From Nitrospinaceae bacterium (lineage in GTDB: Bacteria > Nitrospinota > Nitrospinia > Nitrospinales > VA-1): a stretch of 64,000 bases of DNA. The stretch covers positions 1-64,000 of the forward strand of contig JAJDAZ010000066.1 of NCBI GenBank assembly GCA_029261595.1, in the 5' to 3' direction. Of the stretch, positions 27,107-34,807 are shown in pieces. The translations under genes were made by a program, and so were the position numbers. Each line of letters starts with the position of its first letter. Position 1 is the stretch's first letter. Under the pieces are notes generated by a model. The model was given only the letters and a program-made list of their open reading frames with translations. It was not told where the DNA came from and made no database searches.

Positions 27107-28831
27107 GTGGATACTGTCACCAAAATTCTCCGGCCCACGCGCGAAAATACTCCGTTTGGCCCTGACATGTCAGACTATGACCTCTGGAAACTGCTGTCGG
27201 CTCCTGAAATCGCCGCCATCGATAAGAACAAGTTTCCCCAAAATAATACTCTGGAAAGTATTCTCAAAAACGACACCAGGATCAGACAATTCAAACCAGG
27301 GGAAGTTGTGGTGCGTGAAGGGGACTATGGGAATTCTGCTTTCCTGGTTCTCAATGGGAAGTTACGTGTGGTCCTGTCGCCTGGGCTCCAGAATTACCTG
27401 TCCGGGAAAAAACAAACTCCCAAAAAAAGTCTCTGGAAATCTTTGTCGAGGATATGGATCAATCAAAAGATTCCTGAAGTCCGTGACATCCCCCGCCATA
27501 CGGACCCAAAAATTCTAAAAAATGACAATGGCGCGGACTCCCACTCTGTATTTCTACAGGATTTCTCCACCGTGTTAAATTCCAGCAATACCGCTTTGCT
27601 GGAAGAGGGAACTTTGTTTGGGGAGCTTGCCGCCCTGCGCCGAATCCCCCGCTCGGCTACGGTATTTGCAGAATCTCATGTGGAACTTCTGGAAATCCGC
27701 TGGCAAGGTTTGCGGGAGTTAAGAAAATACGACAAAAACTGGCGCCGTATGATCGAAAAACGGTACAGCCAGAGCGGGCTGGTAAATTTTCTGAAAAAAG
27801 TTCCACTGTTTGAATCCCTGGAGGAGGAAATTCTCCAGGAAATCGCCGCCAATACGTTGTTTCAATCCTTTGGGACGTATGACTGGGGGGATCCCTGTAA
27901 AAATATTCGCCGCAAGGACGACAATGCTTTCAAGCATGAACCCGTTATCATCCGGCAGGGGGATTATCCTGATGACCTGTTGATCGTGCGCGCAGGGTTT
28001 GCAAGGGTTTCCAAGCACCTGGAGGAAGGCGACCAAACGGTCACCTATCTGGGAGTCGGTCACGCCTACGGGGCCGATGAATTGCTGCAAGCCTGGGAGG
28101 GGGGTAAGAATGTTTCTTTCAAGGTTTCCATTACGGCTCTGGGCTATGTGGACATTCTCAGGATTCCCGCCACCTACCTGGAAAAATACGTTTTTCCACA
28201 ACAGACATTTTCGAATGGTCAACCCAGGAAGAAAGGCGCCGCATCCATACAGGGCCACCAGCTGACGAACTTGTTAAATCAATCCAGGGATAATGAAACG
28301 CTGATGGGGTGGGCGGTCCAGGAAAGATTCATCAACGGAACGCAAGCCATGTTGATCAATCTCGACCGCTGTGTCCGCTGCGATGATTGTGTCAACGCCT
28401 GCGCCGACGCGCACGATGGAAACCCCCGCTTCATCCGCCACGGCAAAACTTTTGGTAACTGGATGGTGGCCAATGCCTGCATGCACTGTATGGACCCGGT
28501 GTGCATGATCGGGTGTCCTACAGGCGCCATAACCCGGGTGGTGGCCGATGGAACCGTGATCATCAACGATAACACCTGCATCGGATGCGAAACCTGCGCC
28601 GAATCCTGCCCGTACTCAAATATTCAAATGGTGGAGATTAATGACAACAAGGGCAACCCTATCCTGGACCTGGAAACGCACCAACCCCTCCTGAAAGCGA
28701 CCAAATGTGATTTATGCATCGATCACGTGGGAGGCCCCTCCTGTGTTCGTGCTTGTTCGCAGGACGCTTTACATCGCGTGGATTTCCATCATGTGCGTCC
28801 CGAAGACGCTGTGGATCAACCGGTAATTTAA
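27107..28831 (+). CDS. Double cyclic-nucleotide-binding domain fused to four-cluster ferredoxin
   Basis: The 574-residue protein (GTG start) has two CRP-type cyclic-nucleotide-binding domains. The first (about 50-215) has a phosphate-binding cassette with FGELAALRRIPRSATV, including Glu173 and Arg182, and an insertion of about 65 residues at 92-160. The second (about 225-370) is more degenerate. Residues 415-555 form a DmsB/NrfC-like ferredoxin with 16 cysteines in four groups (CVRCDDC, CMHCMDPVC, CIGCETC, CDLC...SC), predicting four [4Fe-4S] clusters. No twin-arginine signal is present, so it should be cytoplasmic. Its stop overlaps the next start (TAATG). A cyclic nucleotide may gate electron flow; that is inference. 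Confidence 0.88.
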   Translation: MDTVTKILRPTRENTPFGPDMSDYDLWKLLSAPEIAAIDKNKFPQNNTLESILKNDTRIRQFKPGEVVVREGDYGNSAFLVLNGKLRVVLSPGLQNYLSGKKQTPKKSLWKSLSRIWINQKIPEVRDIPRHTDPKILKNDNGADSHSVFLQDFSTVLNSSNTALLEEGTLFGELAALRRIPRSATVFAESHVELLEIRWQGLRELRKYDKNWRRMIEKRYSQSGLVNFLKKVPLFESLEEEILQEIAANTLFQSFGTYDWGDPCKNIRRKDDNAFKHEPVIIRQGDYPDDLLIVRAGFARVSKHLEEGDQTVTYLGVGHAYGADELLQAWEGGKNVSFKVSITALGYVDILRIPATYLEKYVFPQQTFSNGQPRKKGAASIQGHQLTNLLNQSRDNETLMGWAVQERFINGTQAMLINLDRCVRCDDCVNACADAHDGNPRFIRHGKTFGNWMVANACMHCMDPVCMIGCPTGAITRVVADGTVIINDNTCIGCETCAESCPYSNIQMVEINDNKGNPILDLETHQPLLKATKCDLCIDHVGGPSCVRACSQDALHRVDFHHVRPEDAVDQPVI

Positions 28832-29634
28832 TGGCTAAAATCTGGACTATCTGGATATCATCCTCTCTGGTCTTGCTTTCTCTCATGGTGTGGACCAGTC
28901 AGGCCGAGCTGAAGTTCGGCTTTCCAACCCTTGTGACGGGATGGTTTCTTTTCGCCGTTCTGTTTGCCCTTTCCCTGTTTAATATCCGGAAAAAGCTAAC
29001 CATACTTCCTCTGGCAAATTCCTCCAGCTGGTTGAACGTGCATTTGCCGGTGGGGTTTTTAACGGTAGGGATGTTCTGGTTGCATACCGGGGTTCCCTGG
29101 CCTTTGGGGTTGTATGAAAAGTTTCTGACCTTTTTGTTTTATATGACTATTTTGACGGGCATCTTCGGCCTTATCATACAAAGGTCGTTTCCCAGGCGGC
29201 TGACGCAAAGCGGAGCCGAATATATTTTCGAGCGGATTCCCCTCGAAATCGTGGAGGTTCATACCAAGGCAAAAGATTTACTGCTAACCTGCACACAGGA
29301 AACCAAGCGGGACACTTTGGCCACTCAATTCCTGGATCATCTGGACTGGTATTTCCAACAGCCCCGGTTTTTCCTGGATCATGTTTTGGGAGGTAAAAAA
29401 GGCGAAACCTGGGTTCACCAGCAATGCTCAAACATTGAAACGGTTCTCAATCCCCAGGAAAGAACTTATCTGCAAAAACTGCTCGCCCTGGCCCATATCA
29501 AAAAAAATATTGACCTTCATTTTGCCCTGCAAGCCGTCCTCAAGTGGTGGATCCTGTTTCACCTGCCGCTTGCCGCAGCCCTCATGACTCTGGCTGTGTG
29601 GCATTTACTGGTAGTCTATGTGTATTTTCTATAA
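28831..29634 (+). CDS. Membrane di-haem cytochrome b-like protein
   Basis: From the overlapping ATG at 28831 the protein has 267 residues with about five transmembrane helices. His71 and His85 in one helix and His244 and His258 in the last are each spaced by 13 residues, the classic arrangement for two b haems across the membrane. A soluble loop of about 100 residues (125-225) lies between. It resembles cytochrome b subunits of membrane oxidoreductases without matching a precise family I can name. It should carry electrons between the cytoplasmic ferredoxin or flavoprotein and the periplasmic cytochrome c. TAATG overlaps occur at both ends. Confidence 0.75.
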   Translation: MAKIWTIWISSSLVLLSLMVWTSQAELKFGFPTLVTGWFLFAVLFALSLFNIRKKLTILPLANSSSWLNVHLPVGFLTVGMFWLHTGVPWPLGLYEKFLTFLFYMTILTGIFGLIIQRSFPRRLTQSGAEYIFERIPLEIVEVHTKAKDLLLTCTQETKRDTLATQFLDHLDWYFQQPRFFLDHVLGGKKGETWVHQQCSNIETVLNPQERTYLQKLLALAHIKKNIDLHFALQAVLKWWILFHLPLAAALMTLAVWHLLVVYVYFL

Positions 29635-31583
29635 TGGATGAAAATAAATTTTCCCATAACCGAAATCGATACGATCGACCGGATTTTCCATATCGATGCG
29701 GACGCGGCGTTCTTTGGCTCAAGCCCTGCCACCAGGGTCCGACTCTCAAAGGGACCTGCGGCGGCACAACGGAATGCTCGCCCTATCTAGAAGGTGACCG
29801 GTGGACATGCAACCGTCCGCTGATCGCCGGCGGCCCCTGTGAGGAGGGCCCGACGCCGGACGGAAAATGCTGCAAGCAACATCCCCCGTGTGTCCCCAGG
29901 CACAACCTGAAGACCTACCGGAGGCGACTGGCGATTCTTACCGTCGGCTTGATCTTCGCTCTGATCTGGATATCGTGGATGGCGGACCAGCTTCAGCCAA
30001 ACTATTTCAGTTTCGATCCCGGTCCCGTTTCCAGTTCCCATATCAAACTCGCGGAAAAAGACGGGTGTCAGATCTGCCATGAATCGCATCAGGGCAACGC
30101 GTCCAACTGGCTCAAGGCCGCTGTGACTCCGGCGGATATCTCCTGGAAATGCGGAGACTGCCACGTCTTCAAGGGCCCGGTATCATTAGCCCATAATGGC
30201 GATATCAAAAAACATCCTCAATTGCAGGACACGCATTGCCTGATGTGTCACCGGGAACATAAGGGAGAGGGATTCAGCACTCGAACGTTCACCAGCGGTC
30301 AATGCAACTTTTGCCATAAGACGCAGTTCAAGAGTTTTTCCAGCGGCCATCCGCAGTTTTCATCTGATTACCCTCATATAAAAAAGGACAGTATCAATTT
30401 CAACCATGTCACCCACCTGGAAAAACATTTTTTAGAGCCCAAACACTCCAAAAAGGCTCCGAAAAGCTGTACGGGATGCCACCAGTTGACCAAGGAAGAA
30501 ACCATGGGTTCCGGAAAATTCGAAGTGATCTGCGCCGAGTGCCATAAGCCTCAAATTATCTCCAAAGATCTGGTTCTCATCCGCTTGCCGGAACTGGATA
30601 AAAACCGCATTGACCGGAAGACCATCTTGAAGGCCTGCGGAATTCAAAGTAAAGACAAGGGGGTGAGCAAGGAGGATGAGGAGTTTTTAAGCATCTCAAC
30701 AGACACGCCCTCTCTGACTACGGCCTACCTCTTAAACATTCAGGAAGACGATCCCGAGGGCTACAGCCAAAAATTGCAGGACCTCATTCTTTCCATGGCT
30801 CAGGACAGCGTCATGCCCATAGCCAAGTTGATCAATAGCCATTCCCCAACCCCGATTGCAGATAAAATGCTGGCGGGTTTGAACCCCGAAGTCATCAAAC
30901 GGGCCGCCTGCGCCTGGGGATTGAACCTCGAATACGATCCTCCTGCAAAAGCCAGTTTTGGCGGTTGGCATGCGGATCTTTTAGAGGTACGTTATACTCC
31001 GGTGGATCATGAAGACCCGGTGGCATTGAGTTGGATCAAATTTGCTCTTTCCGTCGTCCCTTCCGGTGAACCCGATGAAATGAAAAGGAAGCGAGCTATC
31101 GCCATGCGCGATCAAATGCTTTCCATCAAAAAAGGGGTGGGTGGGTGTGCCAAGTGTCATGTGGTCAATGAAACTGTATTGGAGGGTGGGAATAAAGTTC
31201 CCTACATCCATTGGGGATATAAAGAATCCAAAAGCCTGTCCTATTCAAGATACTCCCATACGAGCCACCTGGACGTTCAGGGAAAAGGAAGCACCTGCGA
31301 AACCTGTCATGTCTTGAATAAGGATGCGAAAAACAAGCCGGCCCTGGACAAGCCCGGCTCCAAGGACAAACCGGCCCCCCTTGCCTTTACCAGCAATTTT
31401 CATGCAATGACCCGGCAAACCTGCATGGAATGCCATACCCAGGGAAAAGTCAGGCAGGACTGCCAATTATGTCATTTATATCATCTCGAACCTGGCTTTC
31501 GAGGAAAGATGCTACTCGCGGACGATGTCGCCGAAACGCTTTTGCAGCAATTGACCACCCAGGAGCCGCCAGCAATCAATTGA
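29634..31583 (+). CDS. Decahaem c-type cytochrome with cysteine-rich cytoplasmic head
   Basis: The start at 29634 overlaps the previous stop and gives a 649-residue protein. Residues 22-90 hold nine cysteines, with a repeated P-C-x2-G-P-T-x2-G-x-C motif at 31-42 and 68-79. A transmembrane helix follows (about 98-116) after a basic KTYRRR stretch. The rest has ten CxxCH haem-binding motifs: CQICH, CGDCH, CLMCH, CNFCH, CTGCH, CAECH, CAKCH, CETCH, CMECH and CQLCH. Haems must face the periplasm, so the cysteine-rich head should be cytoplasmic. About 190 residues without haem motifs separate the sixth and seventh. Confidence 0.9.
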   Translation: MDENKFSHNRNRYDRPDFPYRCGRGVLWLKPCHQGPTLKGTCGGTTECSPYLEGDRWTCNRPLIAGGPCEEGPTPDGKCCKQHPPCVPRHNLKTYRRRLAILTVGLIFALIWISWMADQLQPNYFSFDPGPVSSSHIKLAEKDGCQICHESHQGNASNWLKAAVTPADISWKCGDCHVFKGPVSLAHNGDIKKHPQLQDTHCLMCHREHKGEGFSTRTFTSGQCNFCHKTQFKSFSSGHPQFSSDYPHIKKDSINFNHVTHLEKHFLEPKHSKKAPKSCTGCHQLTKEETMGSGKFEVICAECHKPQIISKDLVLIRLPELDKNRIDRKTILKACGIQSKDKGVSKEDEEFLSISTDTPSLTTAYLLNIQEDDPEGYSQKLQDLILSMAQDSVMPIAKLINSHSPTPIADKMLAGLNPEVIKRAACAWGLNLEYDPPAKASFGGWHADLLEVRYTPVDHEDPVALSWIKFALSVVPSGEPDEMKRKRAIAMRDQMLSIKKGVGGCAKCHVVNETVLEGGNKVPYIHWGYKESKSLSYSRYSHTSHLDVQGKGSTCETCHVLNKDAKNKPALDKPGSKDKPAPLAFTSNFHAMTRQTCMECHTQGKVRQDCQLCHLYHLEPGFRGKMLLADDVAETLLQQLTTQEPPAIN

Positions 31584-31604
31584 AACCGGTCAGGAGAAAC
31601 ACAT

Positions 31605-32885
31605 TTGTTTGACACCGCCATTGGGCTGACAGCGCTGGTCTTTCTCGTCGTATTGATCCGCTATGTGATCCAGTTGACAGACAATAATAAAAGGCTGTTT
31701 GCAATCACCCGACGGGGATATGAGTTGGAACTGGAATTGACCCGCGCCCAGGTTCATCAGGCCATGGATCAAACCAAGCGCGATGTCCGGGAGACCGAGA
31801 CGATGTGGAAGGGGTTTCGCCGCTTCCAGGTTATTTTTAAAGTGAAGGAAGCTAAAGACATCGTGTCCTTCTATCTGGTTCCCATGGATGGAAGGCCCCT
31901 CCCCTCGTTTCTTCCCGGTCAATTCTTAACGTTCAAACTCAATATTCCGGGGCAGAAAAAGCCCGTGATTCGTTGTTACTCGCTGTCCGACAGCCCCAAT
32001 CACCCGGACTATTACAGGGTCACCGTCAAGCGGCAATCGCCCCCCCCCAGCGCCCCGGACGCTCCACCCGGACTGAGTTCCAGCTATTTTCATGACATCC
32101 TGAATGAGCGGGAGGTGATCGACGTAAAAGCCCCGAGCGGCCAGTTCCATCTCGACCCGTCCAATGATTCCCCTGTGGTTCTAATCGGTTGTGGCGTGGG
32201 CATCACCCCTCTGTTGAGCATGTTGAATTCGATCACGGAAAAGGATTCCTCAAATAAACTGTCGAACCGGGAAACCTGGTTATTTCTAGGATGCCACAAC
32301 CGGGTGGACCATTTGATGAAAGAACACATTGAGACGATCACCAGCGCGCACAAAAATGTTTCACTTCACGTCTGCTACAGCTCCCCCAGAGCAAGCGACA
32401 TTTTGGGCAAGGACTATCAGCACAAGGGCCGCGTCACGATGGAACTTCTGCAACAGGTGCTCCCTTCCAAAAATTATAAATACTATTTTTGCGGCCCTCC
32501 CAAAATGCTGGAAGACTTCAACCAGGGTTTGAATGCGTGGGGAGTCCCCGAAAAGAATATTCAATATGAAGCATTCAACTCAGCCGCCATCAATAAATTA
32601 ACTGGGACCGAATCGACAGAAACCGAGTCTTCCATCAAGGTCACATTTGCCCAGTCACAAATGACCCTGCCGTGGAACCCCTCTGCAGGTTCCCTCCTCG
32701 CTTTCGCAGAGGAAAATGGAATCATGCTCGATTTCGGTTGCCGGGTGGGAAAATGCGGAAGCTGTGCCACCTCCATTGAAAGGGGGTTGGTCAACTATCT
32801 GGTGGAGTCTGCAAAAAAACCGGATGGCAGATCGTGTCTGACGTGCATCTCCGTTCCCAAAACGGATTTAACTTTGAACGGGTGA
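31605..32885 (+). CDS. Membrane-anchored FAD/NAD(P)-binding reductase with C-terminal 2Fe-2S ferredoxin
   Basis: The 426-residue protein starts at TTG with AGGAG eight bases upstream. It has an N-terminal membrane helix (5-24), an FAD domain of the ferredoxin-reductase type (RCYS at 123-126), an NAD(P)-binding domain (GCGVGITP at 195-202, YYFCGPPKML) and a plant-type 2Fe-2S domain with Cys379, Cys384, Cys387 and Cys411/Cys414. It resembles Hmp/VanB/NqrF-like reductases, with the ferredoxin at the C-terminus. It should exchange electrons with NAD(P)H on the cytoplasmic side. Its last 18 bases overlap the convergent rlmM-like gene. Confidence 0.9.
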   Translation: MFDTAIGLTALVFLVVLIRYVIQLTDNNKRLFAITRRGYELELELTRAQVHQAMDQTKRDVRETETMWKGFRRFQVIFKVKEAKDIVSFYLVPMDGRPLPSFLPGQFLTFKLNIPGQKKPVIRCYSLSDSPNHPDYYRVTVKRQSPPPSAPDAPPGLSSSYFHDILNEREVIDVKAPSGQFHLDPSNDSPVVLIGCGVGITPLLSMLNSITEKDSSNKLSNRETWLFLGCHNRVDHLMKEHIETITSAHKNVSLHVCYSSPRASDILGKDYQHKGRVTMELLQQVLPSKNYKYYFCGPPKMLEDFNQGLNAWGVPEKNIQYEAFNSAAINKLTGTESTETESSIKVTFAQSQMTLPWNPSAGSLLAFAEENGIMLDFGCRVGKCGSCATSIERGLVNYLVESAKKPDGRSCLTCISVPKTDLTLNG

Positions 32886-33815
32886 GGGTTCCCAGGATTT
32901 CAACCTGACCCAGGTCAACTCATGCTTGTTGTGAAAAAGATGAATCACCCGGCTGTGGGAAATATCCGCAAATTTTTGCGCCATCCGATAATCTCCATCC
33001 CCCTGGAACTTGAGGGTGCAAATGAAATTATCACACGCCCCTGATTCCACCCACATCCTCACCCAGTCGTAAAGTTTTTCCGGATAACACACAAGATCGC
33101 TGAACAGCCAGTCGGTTTTTTCACGAGACTCCTTGAACTCATCCGGACTCAGGGAGAACGCATCCCGTTTTTGAAAATGGACCCCCGGCATTTGCGTCAC
33201 CCGGTCGTCCAGGGGCGAGCGGTCAATGGCGCAAACCTCGGCGCCCAGTTTTGCCAGAACCCAGGTCCACCCCCCCGGACTCGCCCCCACGTCAATGCAA
33301 AACTGCCCGGCGCGGGGATAATCCCGGGCCACGGTCAATGCTTCCCAAAGTTTGAGATACGCCCGGTTGGGCGGATTTTTTTTATCCTCTGCAAACTGGA
33401 TTTCTCCATTGGGAAACAAACTCGAACAGTCACTGGCGACCAGCAGGGTGTCTCGGTCCAGAAGGGTCCACGAACCCATCGGGGAGCCGGGCAATGACGC
33501 CGGAAAGCTCAGGGGTTTTGCGGAAACATGGGGAAGTTGTTCCTGAATCAGTTGAGCCCGCCGATGCAGTTGAAAGGAATACAGGCTCCAGTTTCTTTGC
33601 AGGGCTTTCAACTTTTTCGCCGCATCCGAAATCGACTGAATCGGAATCAATATGGGGTTCTGCCAGCTGTTCTGCGTCCAGAACGGCGGTTTTATCTGCT
33701 GTTGATCGGTCAGTATCAAACGTCCGTGGCAGGCCGTGACACCCTCCAGTTCTTTTACCAGTTGATCCTGATAACCTTCCGGCGCCAGATAAGCGGATTT
33801 TATTTTTGCCTTCAT
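32868..33815 (-). CDS. rlmM: 23S rRNA 2'-O-ribose methyltransferase-like (RlmM/FtsJ-type)
   Basis: The 315-residue protein has an FtsJ-type S-adenosylmethionine domain in its C-terminal half, with DVGASPGGWTWVLAKLGAEV as the nucleotide-binding motif, AIDRSPLD after it, DWLFSDLVCYPEK and a catalytic Lys in CTLKFQGD. The N-terminal part resembles the RlmM THUMP-like region. E. coli RlmM methylates C2498 of 23S rRNA. This copy is about 50 residues shorter than E. coli RlmM, so the exact site is uncertain. Its 3' end overlaps the opposing reductase gene by 18 bases. Confidence 0.8.
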   Translation of the reverse strand: MKAKIKSAYLAPEGYQDQLVKELEGVTACHGRLILTDQQQIKPPFWTQNSWQNPILIPIQSISDAAKKLKALQRNWSLYSFQLHRRAQLIQEQLPHVSAKPLSFPASLPGSPMGSWTLLDRDTLLVASDCSSLFPNGEIQFAEDKKNPPNRAYLKLWEALTVARDYPRAGQFCIDVGASPGGWTWVLAKLGAEVCAIDRSPLDDRVTQMPGVHFQKRDAFSLSPDEFKESREKTDWLFSDLVCYPEKLYDWVRMWVESGACDNFICTLKFQGDGDYRMAQKFADISHSRVIHLFHNKHELTWVRLKSWEPSPVQS

Positions 33816-34206
33816 GATTTTATCCGCCTGGGGGCTGGACCCAATATTAACGTTCCATGAGTTTATGGCTGGCTAAGTCCTGCATTACCCCTCCTACCCC
33901 TTCGGGGCATGAAGGCAGCGAAAAGGATATCACAAGCGTCAACCTTGCGTTTCCTCCCGTGTAACGGGACTCCCTACATAGTGTGGTAGGGAGCCGTCAG
34001 CCTTAAAGTTTCCTCCCGCGTAGCGGGCGGTTAAAGGGCAAGGCGGGGCGTTGCCCGGACCGTTTGGCGAGAGTCGTGTCTTTTTCTTCTTTTTGATCCG
34101 GTGAAAGGGGCTTCTTTTTTTCATCGGCGTCGTTGGCTTCGCTTTTGTTTTTTCCTATATCTTTATTCATCACACCCACCCTGAAAAATCATCCGCCGGG
34201 GACTCT
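33816..34206. other. Intergenic region with a cluster of short hairpins
   Basis: Between two leftward genes lie four small hairpins: CCCC-TTC-GGGG near 33895, CCCGT-GTA-ACGGG at 33956-33968, CTCCCTAC/GTAGGGAG at 33970-33993 and CCCGC-GTA-GCGGG at 34015-34027. A minus-strand frame at 33939-34124 is a translation of these repeats and looks spurious. Confidence 0.55.
33950..34027. repeat. Imperfect direct repeat with compensatory hairpin change
   Basis: TTTCCTCCCGTGTAACGGG (33950-33968) and TTTCCTCCCGCGTAGCGGG (34009-34027) differ at two bases that pair with each other in the hairpin (T-A against C-G). A third hairpin lies between them. Structure seems to be conserved. Confidence 0.6.
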
Positions 34207-34719
34207 TCATTTCCCACAGCATTTTTTAAACTTTTTCCCGCTCCCGCAAGGGCAGGGATCATTGCGCCCCACCTTGGCCTCGGTGCGGACAAAAGGCTTG
34301 GTCGAACGGCTGGTTTTCGGAGGCGCAATTTTTGGTTTGGACCGTTCCCCGCAATAATACCATCGTCCGTCCTCTTTTAAAAATACGGCGGTTTCCTGCA
34401 GGGTTTCTGTTTTACCGTCTTTTTCATAGGTCGCGGCATAAGTGACCTCCCCTGCTTCATCCTTCTGACCGCCTTTTTGAGATTGATAAACCTCCAGATT
34501 TTTCCATTCAATGCCTTCGTTGGCAATGGCCAGATCCTTTAAATCCTTTCTTTCATTGGGATGCCTGGTTTGAACGAGGTAGTCCCATTCCTTAACCACA
34601 TGGGCGGTATAGCGCGACCGCATGAGATCTTCCGCCGTATCGGCCACCGTCGTCCCCCTTATCAACAATCCGCAACAGTCGGTATAGGGAAATACCGACC
34701 CGCAAGGGCATTCCTGCAT
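34207..34719 (-). CDS. YchJ-like protein with SEC-C motifs at both ends
   Basis: The 170-residue protein has an N-terminal [14 protein letters not shown] and a C-terminal [16 protein letters not shown], two SEC-C zinc motifs. The middle ([18 protein letters not shown]...TRHP) matches the YchJ/UPF0225 family, an NTF2-like fold. The function is unknown. GGAG lies six bases before the ATG. Another SEC-C protein is encoded at 52316-53104. Confidence 0.88.
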   Translation of the reverse strand: MQECPCGSVFPYTDCCGLLIRGTTVADTAEDLMRSRYTAHVVKEWDYLVQTRHPNERKDLKDLAIANEGIEWKNLEVYQSQKGGQKDEAGEVTYAATYEKDGKTETLQETAVFLKEDGRWYYCGERSKPKIAPPKTSRSTKPFVRTEAKVGRNDPCPCGSGKKFKKCCGK

Positions 34720-34738
34720 CGCTCACTCCAATAAACCG

Positions 34739-34771
34739 CAAAAAAAACCGGAAGCTCACATGGCCTCCGGT
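34739..34771 (-). terminator. Terminator of glgP
   Basis: On the minus strand, ACCGGAGG and CTTCCGGT pair with one mismatch, then a run of seven T follows. It lies about 40 bases after the glgP stop at 34808. Confidence 0.6.
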
Positions 34772-34807
34772 CGAATCAACCAGCTTTCGTTAAATCTTCC
34801 CCAAACT

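Noticed and set aside
33939-34124. 61-codon minus-strand frame across the hairpin cluster
   Set aside because: The product is only the translation of the repeats and hairpins; no ribosome-binding site is seen.
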